DNA of 64,000 nucleotides from Sipunculus nudus (lineage: Eukaryota; Annelida; Sipuncula; Golfingiida; Sipunculidae), in the NCBI GenBank assembly GCA_026874595.1, contig CM049309.1:70784926-70848925 (forward strand), written 5' to 3'. Within the stretch, counting starts at the first letter, position 1. Each line of letters opens with the position of its first letter. A model generated the notes under the pieces. That model worked only from the letters and a program-made list of their open reading frames with translations. It was not told the DNA's origin and ran no database searches. This document shows, piece by piece, positions 1 through 11,343 of this stretch. The translations under genes and the position numbers were made by a program.

Positions 1-45
1 TCCTTGTAAACCAAAAATTAGGTCAGAGTGACCTATATCATTTAT
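1..45 (+). repeat. HINE-A family relic
   Basis: This short stretch resembles the HINE-A body near 5818-5858, in the segment with the phrases ccttggaaacc and attaggtca. It lies just before the acceptor of the first exon, so the upstream intron of that gene carries an old HINE-A fragment. It is cut by the window edge. Confidence 0.5.
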
Positions 46-75
46 ATAATAGTGATAATTTTGTTTGTTTTGCAG

Positions 76-247
76 GCACTCACTAGTCACAGCTATTCCT
101 GTAAGCCAACAGGTACAGCATCTGAATTTTGGGCGGGGCACCGATGAGTTTGATCGACGCATGGCGGACATCCAGCAGCAAATCAGCAACATGGAGAGCA
201 CAGTGGATGTGAGCCCGAGCCTCGAGCGTTATCTTACCAAGTCCTGA
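76..247 (+). CDS. Terminal coding exon of an unidentified gene
   Basis: A pyrimidine-rich acceptor ending in tgcag (71-75) is followed by 56 open codons and a TGA stop at 245-247. The frame enters one base into a codon. The exon has higher GC than its flanks. The encoded tail is hydrophilic and reads as a probable short amphipathic helix or coiled coil (FDRRMADIQQQISNMEST) followed by SPSLERYLTKS. I do not recognise the family. Earlier exons lie left of the window. The sharp acceptor and the change of base composition make a real last exon likely; the product is unknown. Confidence 0.55.
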
Positions 248-3200
248 CCAAAGATTGCTTACTTTGTTTAGTACCCGTCATTGTCAGTCTGACAGGGTGT
301 TGTCACCTGTCGTGACTTGTGTGTCCACACAACAGGGGGTCTGACGACCAGACAGCTTATAGCCTGCCGTTGTCTCTGTTTGCTCGTATCCACCACCGCA
401 GTGTACCAGGATAAAAGGTGACCCCTGGTGACAGCCACTGATATCAGTGCTGCAAGTACTGATTCAGATATTTTGAGAAGAAGACTTTATTGACATTATC
501 ATATTCCTTGAATACTTCATTAAATATGACTAAATGTATGATATTAACTAAAATTGTATCATTGAGCAGGGACTGAAGTAATCAGTTTAATCCTCAGCTC
601 ATTAAATTGGGTGAACATTTAAGAAGTAAAAAGTATAAACTACATTTATGAGTTTTTCATATTTACAATTTTTAGTCCAACAAAAGACTTCAGAATCATA
701 TTTAACTTAGATAGCCAAAACTTTAGTTAATCTGTGTATTTATCATTTTATGGCCATCATCATTTGAAACATTAGAACTAAATTGTAATGTAAGTTCATG
801 ATCATTTAAATGTGCATAGCAGATAGGTTCTGTGTTTTGTGAGTATTAAATATTTAGAGAGTGCTCTGCATTGTAGCAGAAAGCATTCAGTCTTATTGTT
901 ACACATTGGTGTGGTTAAAGTCCAGGGGTTTAGACTGACTGGCTAAAATCAAACAGAAAACATATGATTTGATATTGTTAACTTCAGCTCTCATTGTTTC
1001 ATGTGTCCATAGGCCTGTTAAATTCCTTGTTCCTGGGTTTAATATGTTCACTGGACCCATGCACTATATTGAACAGTCAATAAAATACCTCTTCCTTGGT
1101 AATGAAATTTTTAAATTTACAATTTAAATGGACCATTCAGATTCATTTTCTGCAAACCAGTGAAATGTTACCATTTTTATGGCACGGGGGTTGATGGAAT
1201 AGCCTCTGGGTTGTTCTGGGATGTTCCATATTTAAATGGAAATCGACTTGTAACTTTGTATAAGTCTTTAACTCTCTTATAAAGTCCTTCAAACATATCA
1301 TACTGTCATTATTGTGGTATAACTTTCACATTAAGTGCATATGAGTGGATAATTTTACATCAGCCTTGTTCCTTGTCTGTTAAAACATCGCTTAGTTTTG
1401 TTTTTTCTTTTGTTTGTTTTGTTTTGAAAATTTGGAGTGGAATCAGGTTTCATTATGCATAGCATCTAACTGTACAGTGCCTGTAAATGGTTATTCATAT
1501 ATTATGCAAATCAGGAGCAAGGCATGCTGGGTAATAAAGGAATTATTTATGATTGCGCATCACTATTTATATATCATACACACATTTAACCTCATGTATG
1601 CAGTACTTTACCATAACTCCCAACCAGTATATATGTAATTGTGTATGTTGCACTGCTCATGAGCTTATTACAAGTGTCCATTTAGGTTGTGAAGTGAACT
1701 TGTACATATTTAATACACTGTAGCAGAAATGCTTGTAATAAGGCAGTTGTCCTAAAGTATACATGATAGTCATACTACTCATAATGAAAAAAAAAAAATA
1801 TTATAAATTTCAGGTGTAGCTCTTCATATTTAAATAATCATGAAAATTATCAACCATTACTTCACATGAGTGTGATACAGACTTAACATTGTATACAGGA
1901 TTTTAGCACTGAATAGTCAAAAGAACCGTATATTGTAAACCATTCAGTCAGTTTTCAGATCATGGAAATTTGTATACTGGTATGTGTTTGCAGGTGGAAA
2001 GACTGGGATATGGGATATAACTAAGAATTATGATATAGATTATATCTGCAACAGGCAACTTGTTTTGTTAGAAAAAAGTCACATGGAGGAATGAATTTAC
2101 AGATTAAGAGAGAGGCAGTTTCTCCACTTTCTAGAACATAATGTTTGAACCAATCAAATGTTTTATATTTATTAATTCCCAAGAATATTTACAGAAAATG
2201 GAAACCAAGGTTAGTATCAGATACACACTTATGGGAAATGAGAACACAAAGTAAGAGACTGCAAGTGTCTGATGTCAGACAAAGTAAAAAAAAAAAAAAC
2301 ACTGGATAATCATTTTCGGTTAAAGATTGAAACCAAAGAGATTATTTGTTAAATTCACGTGTGAGTTCATTCATTCATCCTGAAGCACGTTTCAACATGT
2401 ATGTGATGATGATGAAGATTATGAAGGATACAGTAATATGTGGAGATTTCTGCTACGTGACCGTGCCAACTAGACTACTGTTCACTACTCATGTTTTCTG
2501 CTGTGTTTTAATAAAGCCCAATGTGTGTATAAATTTTACTCCATACAAAGTGGTCAGGCTACATTTGTTTTAAAACTCCCTCCACTTAACCACTGCTCTT
2601 TATAGCACTGTTTTGCGTGTTATTGCGAGCAGGAAAATTGACACAGGGCCAAGAGTGTACAAACCAGTACGTTACCACTGGAGAAGGTTATTATAAATAA
2701 GTGTGTAGACATGTTTCAGTAGACCTGATTATAGGTGCTTTGACTTCTAGGCATAAAGGTGCTTTATGTCATACTTACACATTGATCTTTTGAGCACTGT
2801 TAACACTTGACATGTGATGTTAATAAGTCATCAATATAGTAGCTCAAGACACAATTATGTAAAAGTTTATTGTAGAAATGTCAAAGTAGCTCCAGCCACA
2901 AAGTATATAAACATGTTTTATAGGAGTGTCATCGAGAAGGTAGCTCCAGATGCGTGTAAAAATGTGTATCATAGAAATGGTTCTGGTTGCGCAGCATGTA
3001 CTTACAGCAGGAACTTACGCTCACCCAATCTGACCTCATGTGTATGAGAACTTGACCACAAAGCATGAATGTGCTGGTTTACAAGCATCTGTGAAGAGTC
3101 TGTTCTGCTGTCAGTTTGTCAAATAGCGTACCTATGTCAGTATTCAAATAAAGTTACTGTTTGATGAGTTCTTAACAAAATATATAAGATCAATATGTAT

Positions 3201-5676
3201 GATGCAAAAGGCTTCCATTTATACTGTAATAGCTTTTGTTGTCCACACATTTGTTTTAAATCAGTATAATTGTTTTTATAAAAGGGAGAATATCACAAAG
3301 GTCCCAGAACAATTCAGCTTCTGTATTAATGCCTGTACTTCACATCTGTTACAGGTGGCGATAAATTTAAGCTCTTTGTAATAACTGTAAATCATGGTTC
3401 CATGACAGACTGAGCCACTTTGATTATTGGAGGTCAGTTCTGCATGAATATTAATAGACCAAAATCTGTCTAAGGCATTTTGAATTATTCTTTGTGGTCC
3501 TCTGCTGGAATCCACATATGCGATTGAAAATTTGTTTTAACATGTTGTTCCCTTCACGTTTTCTTGGCAAATGATGCTTTGCTTAACTTTCAGTAAAATT
3601 GAATTTATTTACAGTATATTTAAGTAATATCTCATTCATTTCTATGAGAAATCAACTTTTTTTTTGGGGGGGGGGGGGGAGAGGGGATGATTCATAAAAA
3701 AAACGGGGACATCTGACAGTGGGGCATTTAACAGTGGGATCTCCCTGCTGTGAACACAAGGGAGAACAGAGATGCAAGTCCGTAGTATAAAAAAAATGCC
3801 TGAATTGTTTAAAGCAAGAACTGATATACAGGACTAAAAACATAGGTATTTTTAGTACTGGTGGTTGTTTGTCATTGGGAGTTCTTTAATGCAGGGTGTA
3901 CATAAACGGAGGTTCCACTTTGTGTCATTCGCACCATGTTTGTAAACCAACCCATGTATTATCAGTACAACATATCAAGAAGCTAGCTCATTTCCACTGA
4001 CATAAAAATTAGGATGAGATAGTTTCATGTGGATGCCATGTGCTTGATGTACCATATGCAGTGAATAATATAATATATGAACTTTTTATGGACACCTACT
4101 TGACAGGACTGGGGAGTTTGTCTGTAATAGTGAGGTGTTTATCATTTAAGGTGTCTGTAAAGGGGTTTCTACTAAAAAATGCAAATGGCCATTTCTGGTG
4201 TTCTGCTTAGCATGGAAATTTGCCCATGACACTTTTAAGTACTTTGCATATTCACCATTGACATGTGTATAGATAGATGTACAATAGCCTTGCAATTGTG
4301 TGGTGTGATTTTTGCTGTTGTAACTACATGGAGCCAGATAATTGCTTTTTGTGATTCAGATATAAATTGTTCATGATTTGCGCATACAGATCAAATGTGC
4401 TAGTATAACTCTTCAAATACAGATATCAGGCAAAATTCAAATAATAAGTGGTAGAGCCAAGACAAAACTACAAGTATCTCATTTCTTACTTGAAAAAATA
4501 TTGTTAACTCTCATGTACAAATATATACAGCAGACATTCATGTCAGTTGTGCCAATTTTCACCAGAAATAATTAGGTTTCAGTGTTTTAAATCTGCTGAA
4601 GTGTCTTATTGATATCTCAGGATGTTACGATAATCCAAAGTACAGTTAGACAGATGTCATTGATTCCATGCCAGATCTGCCACTTCATTTGTGCAACTGT
4701 CAGTTATGCCATTACCACTACGTGCCATATATTTTATATATTAGGGTTTCCATGAGGTGCTAAATTCTTTCCCTTACACCAACTCTAGCACACACAGTTG
4801 TATGCTTGGAGAGTGACTTTAACTGTGACAGATTATCTTCTTAAAGAATGATATTATTTCCTCATGACATTTCTCTGCTTTGAGAGTAGCTGTCATAACT
4901 TGGCAAATGGTGAATATTATCTCACCATTGAGTATTGTTTTCTGTTGGGTGCCTTTTGTATTCTTGAAGAATTTTAGCTTTTACTTGGCTTTATCTATTT
5001 GGAGATTAGTTTTCTCCTTATGGGTACATATGAGGAAGAGTTACTATTTTGTCAGTGTATTTCTTGTTTCGAAGTAAAATGTCTTCAGCTCTGACCATTT
5101 TCATAAGAACAGCAAGGGAGCAATCATATATTTTATACAAGGTTTATGTTACAAAATACTTATATAAAAAGAATCAACCCTCTTTTATACATACAGACTT
5201 ACTATGTGCATGAGCCACATGTGCAACTTCGTGCGAGAATTAGATAGATATTTACACTAATGGTAGTAGTAGTCGGGTCAGTTTTAATTCTTTCAGAATT
5301 GAGAATTTTCTCTGCAAATCAGTTCTGTAAACAATGTAAATATATGTAAGATAAAAACAGATACTGGGTAATTCTTTGTATAGTGTGTACAGAGATAATT
5401 GTACATATGTGAATATTAAAGTAATTGTTTGCAATTTTGTAAAGTCAATAAATGACATGTCTATGCTACCAACATGGTGTTGTTATTAATTCTGTTTATT
5501 GAACTGATCATGCAAGATAGCTCAAGAACACAGTCATTATTAACTAGTCCTGTGAATTGGTAGGGGCCTTAGAATTGATACAGAGTAAAGGAACAATATA
5601 GCTTTCCCCGGTCTGATTTACAGATTAATTAGGTATTACTGAAAATGATGCTAAAAACTTTTTTTTCAGTCTTTTT
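248..5676 (+). other. Non-coding stretch, probable long 3' UTR then intergenic DNA
   Basis: No exon with convincing splice sites and coding character is visible; open frames are short and AT-rich. Possible poly(A) signals (AATAAA) occur near 1079, 2510, 3148 and 5444, so an unknown part may be 3' UTR of the gene ending at 247. A G-rich run lies at 3665-3679. Otherwise this looks like single-copy AT-rich sequence without the transposon families seen elsewhere. Confidence 0.4.
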
Positions 5677-7669
5677 TTTAGCTCAGCTGACTGTAAGTCA
5701 ACTGAGGTATAGGAATGGCGCTTGTCCATCGTCTGTCCAGCCATCTGTTAGCTGGGCACAAATCGTAACTGCTGGTCCTAGAAACTTCTAAGTGAACGTC
5801 CAAGGAGGTCAATAAAAAATCTCCTTGGAAACCTGAAATTAGGTCACTGTGACCTATATCTGCCGAGCTGTGGGGCTTGAAAGTACCCCCCAGAATAATC
5901 AAGAATATTATACAAAACCTCCAATATCTTGATAATTAATGCATGAATTGTCATGAATCTTGCCTTGAATATTGACCATGACTAGTTTTGTCAGTTCCCA
6001 AAATAGTGGTGGCGCCACCTGTATTTTTTGTTATTTTAACATATTTTTTAAATATTTTTTTACTATAAAATGACAACAATTATGTCAGGTTTACAGCTTT
6101 AATTGCATCTAGTGTCCAAAAACCTGGTGTGTGTATTGATCACAAGTGGATGCCATATAGTAATCACCCTGTCTGTCTGTCTGTTTGTCTTTCTATCTTT
6201 CAATCCGTCCATCCACACAAATTTGTTTCCAGATGATAATTCCAGGTTGTATTGACACATGGATTTCAAACTCGACTTACGTATGGCCCACCACTAAAAC
6301 AAGAACCTCTATGATTTTGGGGTCAGGTGGTCAAAGGTCAAAGTCACAGGACTCCCTTATTTAAAAGTATTATGGCTGCATTTTAAGCCAAGCTTTTCAT
6401 CCCAAACTTTCCATTTTGTGCATTTAGCTGACTTGCCAGTATGGGGAGAGCATAAATGACTTTGGGGTCACATGGTCACAGGTCAAGGTCACAGGAGCCA
6501 TCTGTTCACAAATTAGTTTCCAGATGATAACTCCAGTTTCGTTTAACATATTGGTTTCAAACTTTACTTATATATGACTCGCCACTAAAGTAAAAACCGT
6601 GTCGATTTTGGGGTCCAACAGTCAAAGGTCAAGGTCACAGGACTCATTTCTTTAAAAAGAATGCATATGCATTTGAAGCCAAACTTTTCATCACAAACCT
6701 CCCATCTTCAAGATATTGCTAACCTGCCAATAGGGGAAGATTCTGTTCAGTTTTTGAATCATGAGGTCAAAGGTCAAGGTCACAGTACCCACTTATTTAG
6801 AAAGATTGTGGATGCATTTAAAGCCAAACTTTTCATCCCTAACCTTCCATCTTGCACATATAGCTGAGCTGCCAATAGGGGAAGAACCTGATTGATTTGG
6901 GGGTCACAAGGTCAAAGGTCATGGTCACAGGGGCCCTATCTTTCCACATATTTGTTTCTGGATAATAACTCCAGTTTGGATGGACATATTGGTTTCAATT
7001 TTGACTTATATTGACCCACCAATAATGTAAGGGGTCATAAGGGAAGATTGTTCAGTTTTTGGATCATGAGGTCAAAGGTCAAGGTCACAGGACCCACTTC
7101 TTTAAAAAGATTGTTGATGTATATTTAGCCAAACTTTCTGTCCCAAACCTTCTATCTTTCAGATTTTGCTCACCATGCCAATAGTGGAAGTAACTCATGG
7201 ATTTTGGGGTCACAAGGTCAAAGGGGCCATCTATCCACATATTAGTTTCTAGATGACAACACCAGTTTGGTTTGAAATATTGGTTTCAAACTTGACTTAT
7301 ACATGGCCCACCACTAAAGTAAGAACTGTTGATTCTGGGGTCATGAGATCAAAGGTCAAGGTCACAGGACCCACTTATTTAGAAAGATTGTGGATGCATT
7401 TTAAGCTAAACTTTTCATCTCAATCCTTCTATCATGGACATGTGGTACACATGCTAATGGGGGAAGTTTCCTTTTGATTTCGGGGTCACTAGGTCAAAGG
7501 TTAAGGTCACAGGGCCCATCCATTCACAAATTAGTTTATGGATGATAACTCCAGTTTGGGTAGACAGGTTGGCTTTAAACTGATCACAGGACCAATATTT
7601 TGGAAAACCTCATAAACATATATCCTTATAGACAAATGCAGTTGAGCGTCGAGACCCAAGGGTCCCTAG
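5677..7669 (+). mobile_element. HINE-A copy 1 (Helentron-like, non-autonomous)
   Basis: The 5' end has AGCTCAGCTGAC and a following complementary segment, forming a stem-loop. The 3' end has a partner of the 5' repeat (GCAGTTGAGCG near 7639), then the palindrome GACCCAAGGGTC, and stops at CTAG (7666-7669) before a T run. The body is a tandem array of roughly 150/300 bp modules, each with AGGTCA-type repeats (exact triple repeats at 6764-6782 and 7069-7087). There is no transposase or Rep/helicase frame. The class is inferred from the termini; the related copy at 57676-61079 gives firmer boundaries. Confidence 0.7.
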
Positions 7670-8575
7670 TTTTTACTTTTAGCAGCCTGCCTTTTATTCT
7701 TTTTATCAGTGAATGAATTCCAATACATACTTCACATATTTCTCTCTTGCCATAACAGTTCATATGGAACTAGAAGAGTACACTTAGAAATTATTGTGTG
7801 TGCAAATGTCCAGCATGTGTGATGTGGAAAATGCCCTCGCCTTCAAGCAGGGATATGTACACCATATAAACAAGAAAAGAAAAAAAGTGACTCTTTAATA
7901 AAAATAATTTGGCAGGCCTGGTATGGCTTAGACAAAATCAGAAGTGCCCAAGTCATGGCTCAACCTGTTTTGGCAAAAATCTATTGGGTCAAAATGGCTT
8001 GATAACATTTGGTGATATTACTTAAAATAGGGATAAATTTGCTGTTGGAAATTAGTGTTAAAAATTAATTATTGCCATACAGATAAATGGACCTTGTGTG
8101 TGTATATACAATCAAGCATAATGATTTGCTAACCATTCCTTTAAAAAAAACTATAAAGAGATACGGTAAATAGCATTTTATTCATAATATAAAAATAAAT
8201 TATGATTTTTATATATAAATATCTTCAAAATGCCTCAAACATTGGGCATAAATAATGTCACATGAAGCTTTAAAATGATCAACAGAGCAGACTCTGTTAT
8301 AGTAGCAGACATACAAGTACACCATACTACATGTCTGTAGTGAACTTATTTATGTACCATGTCCCCCCCCCCCCCCCCCAGGCACTCTATCCAAGACAAT
8401 TATATAGCCTGTTCAACATGACAACTTTTTTTAATGATTAATATTCACTCTAAGTTTATTTGACATTTACAAATAAAAGATTAAAAGGAAAAAAGTATTG
8501 GTAACATTTTCATTATTGAAATAGAATTTTTTTTTATTAAATTTAATTATGCTACCAATATATTCACTTGTTCTG
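7670..8575. other. Intergenic DNA with a poly-C run
   Basis: No gene was recognised. A homopolymer C run lies at about 8363-8379. A TTTATT near 8456 would be an AATAAA poly(A) signal for the minus-strand candidate exons just to the right. Confidence 0.4.
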
Positions 8576-9402
8576 TCACCTGTGGTTGCACCCAGCAAGT
8601 TCCACACAGATAACTGAATGATCAGGTTTCTTTGTGAAACAACTGGTGGCATCTTTCTTTGGCTTCAAGATAATTTCACCTCCACAAAAACTAAGAGATA
8701 TAACCTTTCTACAGTAATTGGTTAATAATTGGCTGGTTTGTCTTTTAGAAGCTTTACTCAAAATGTTATGAACCAATTTTGATGAAGTGACACCCAAGGT
8801 GCAATACATTAGATTTGAATCAACACAATAGTTTTGTTTGAATGAATCTATACCAGTGTTAGACAGCACACTTTGCTCATCCTGAAGCCTTTTTTGTTCT
8901 GGCCACCAGAGCTCACATGTGATGCAGCCATTAGGGCTAGCATTGATGTATATTGTCAAACACATACATAAGTTTGATCATAGGCTAAGGGGAGATAATT
9001 TTGTGGCCTCTTGACTACTTTCTAGTTATATACGAGGCTGTAATGGAAATAATTCTACGGTGAAATCTTGACTAATGCAAATCATCATTAAAACCTCCCA
9101 CTAACACAACCAATTTGGATAATCATGCAAGTGGTTGTGTTAGCAAGATTTCACTTTATATACAAATTTGTTTTTGTCACATGCATTTAAAATGTCACAG
9201 ATTCGACGATGACTTCAGGGAGATTACACCAGGATGGTAATGTCAGCTGGTACCACCACATTTCACTGTATTGCTTGATCTCAGTCCTGTTTGGTCATAT
9301 TCTCTGCTGCAGCAAGGACCCATACATAAGACAGTGGACAGCATTACATAACATGGTCCAAGCACTAGCAGGCAAAGTGGAAGACTTCTGTGATAACACA
9401 GC
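8576..9402 (-). CDS. Candidate two-exon 3' end of an unidentified gene
   Basis: On the minus strand, an acceptor ending in tttttacag opens an exon at 9402-9326 (25 codons plus two bases) with donor GTATGG. A second acceptor, ctag, opens 8936-8576, which runs open for 119 codons to a TGA. The phases match across the join, giving a 145-residue tail. The second exon is long and open for such AT-rich DNA and ends about 120 bp before a minus-strand AATAAA. I do not recognise the product, and the first-exon donor is weak. The second exon is the more credible of the two; both may be chance. Confidence 0.3.
9061..9154. repeat. Nested inverted repeat
   Basis: Outer arms TGAAATCTTG (9061-9070) and CAAGATTTCA (9145-9154) enclose inner arms CTAACACAACCA (9101-9112) and TGGTTGTGTTAG (9132-9143). 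The hairpin is interrupted and fits a short MITE remnant. Function unknown. Confidence 0.5.
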
Positions 9403-9473
9403 CTGTAAAAAAGACAGCATATGTTTAAAAAATACATAGAAAACAAGTGTCTCATGAAATGTTAAAAAGAATA

Positions 9474-10434
9474 CAGTAGAGCGCAGTTTTTCCGGAAGTG
9501 AGGGACAAATTTTTCTTTTGGAAAAACAGATTTTTCGAAAAATCAGTCAGGGGTCATGCGGCAAGTTTGTACGACAGTTAATGATTAATTTAAAGCCTTT
9601 TTTCTGAGGGAACACCGTTTATCTTATTGGCTTTGTAATTGACATATTAAAATATTGGATTTATTGCAGAGTTTGATTGGTAAAGATTATTCCAACCAGT
9701 TTATAGGACATGTGCATGCCATTTTCTCAACAAATTCACCAGAGGATTCAAGGACTGTCAGCATGTCATCAAAGTATAATGCTGTTTTCTCTTCATTTAT
9801 TCCATATCTCTGACAAGTGCCAGAAAGACCATCGTGTTTGAGTCATGTTTTTCTTGACAGTAAATGTGAAATGATGAATAAACTGAATAACTGAATAAGT
9901 TTAAGCAGATGACATGACTGCTTTAGGGAATAAACTGCTCATTTGTATGGCAAGGCCTATGCTTTGGCCTCACACCTAAACCTGCTCTGGCACAAGCGAT
10001 GTAAGAATGATGCCTCATCGCTGTTCATGCAAATAAACTGCTCAGTTGTTTGGCCAGGCATCCTAGCCCAAGCCAACCAACCCTGCTTGTTGAGTACAAA
10101 TGAGATATGGCTGATAACACAAACATACTCCTGGATAAACTGCTCACCCGTTTTCTTTGGGTATAGGGAGCCTAGCGATGTGAGACTAGCTGTAGTTTTC
10201 ACACCTTTGCCTGGCATTGACATCAGCCCAGAACTAATTAATTAAGGTCACCACTACGCTAAAACTCCTGACTGCTGGCAGTTGTGACTCATTATTACAA
10301 AAAAAAATCATTTGAGGTATTTACATGCTTGAAAAATATTTTCATAAATCCAAATGAATTTTCAGTTCCTGATTTTATATTGAGGAAAAACTAATTTTTG
10401 GAAATTTGGTACTTGGAAAAACGGCGCTCTACTG
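9474..10434. mobile_element. Pogo/Tigger-like MITE 1
   Basis: The terminal inverted repeat is about 20 bp: CAGTAGAGCGCAGTTTTTCC on the left, and CAGTAGAGCGC followed by CGTTTTTCC when the right end is read inward. A TA dinucleotide flanks both ends (9472-9473 and 10435-10436), the target duplication of Tc1/mariner/pogo elements. At 961 bp without a transposase frame it is non-autonomous. Inside, the phrase AAACTGCTCA recurs at about 9929, 10035 and 10137. Confidence 0.75.
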
Positions 10435-11274
10435 TATGTTAAGTAGAACCTTTCTCTATGCTCATCTTCCAATACCAGACATATTTTAACCAAAGTCTCT
10501 TGTCATTCTTCTTACAAATTTAAATTTTTACCAATTATACAAAATACTGATGTTCATCAATGTCTTTAAGTGGAAAATTTCTGGCAAATTTGATAAAGAA
10601 AATCTGTTTTCAGACTTGCTGCTTTATACATTGGTTAAAATGCAGCCTAAAGAAATATATATTGGAAAATGAAATTTACGTTTTAAGGTTTCTGGCATTA
10701 CATGGTTGTGGACTTTTTAACTGGATGAAACAACTATGAGTGACTGTGTCTAAGATGACAGCTTGACCTGTATTAAATGCTACCAAATAAATTCATCAGA
10801 TGTCAGCACCAGATGTGAAACTGCTCAGAGATACATGTACAAACAGACATAGAAGTTATTGTAAAATCAGTGTACAGTCCTAACACTCATCTACTCAAAA
10901 TTTAACCTTACAATCAACTAATTAAATAAAACATTAATATAATAAGTCCTGAACAATGATATCACATTATATGTCACTCTACAAAATGGAAGGTTCAACG
11001 ACATTGCTGTCAAAGAATGCAGGAGGACCGACAGGTAAAATCACAAAACAATAGGCATCAATTTACTATACTTCACATGTAAATTTACACCTGTACCAAA
11101 TTTTTGCAATGTTTATATTTGTGTTTTGCTGCTAGTTTTCATTTGAGTATTTAAGATATGTTGTGTAGAGACAGGCTGACAGAGGCAGTGAAATACAGTT
11201 ATAGTAATAATGTAGCTGTGACATATACCTGTTATTTACACAGTTTCTTGATGTTGCTCTCCACGACTGAGACA
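10435..11274 (-). other. Probable ICAP1-like 3' UTR and intergenic DNA
   Basis: AT-rich sequence downstream of the ICAP1-like stop, with no other exon recognised. It is bounded on the left by the pogo-like MITE. Confidence 0.35.
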
Positions 11275-11343
11275 TTAAACAGCTCTGTGTGCTACCAGTT
11301 CAAACACCCCCCTCACACTCTTACACAGGTTTTGTGCCTGCTC
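11275..11343 (-). CDS. ITGB1BP1: ICAP1-like exon 4, terminal (residues 132-153)
   Basis: The acceptor gattttcag is followed by 22 codons and TAA (11277-11275). EQAQNLCKSVRGVFELV forms the C-terminal PTB helix and matches the EQAQAICKVL helix of vertebrate ICAP1. It lies far from exon 3, but phase and homology both fit. No clear canonical poly(A) signal was seen in the first 800 bp downstream. Confidence 0.8.
   Translation of the reverse strand, partial: EQAQNLCKSVRGVFELVAHRAV

Noticed and set aside
9209-9439. 76-residue plus-strand frame
   Set aside because: It overlaps the better-supported minus-strand exon candidate and lacks splice sites or recognisable motifs.
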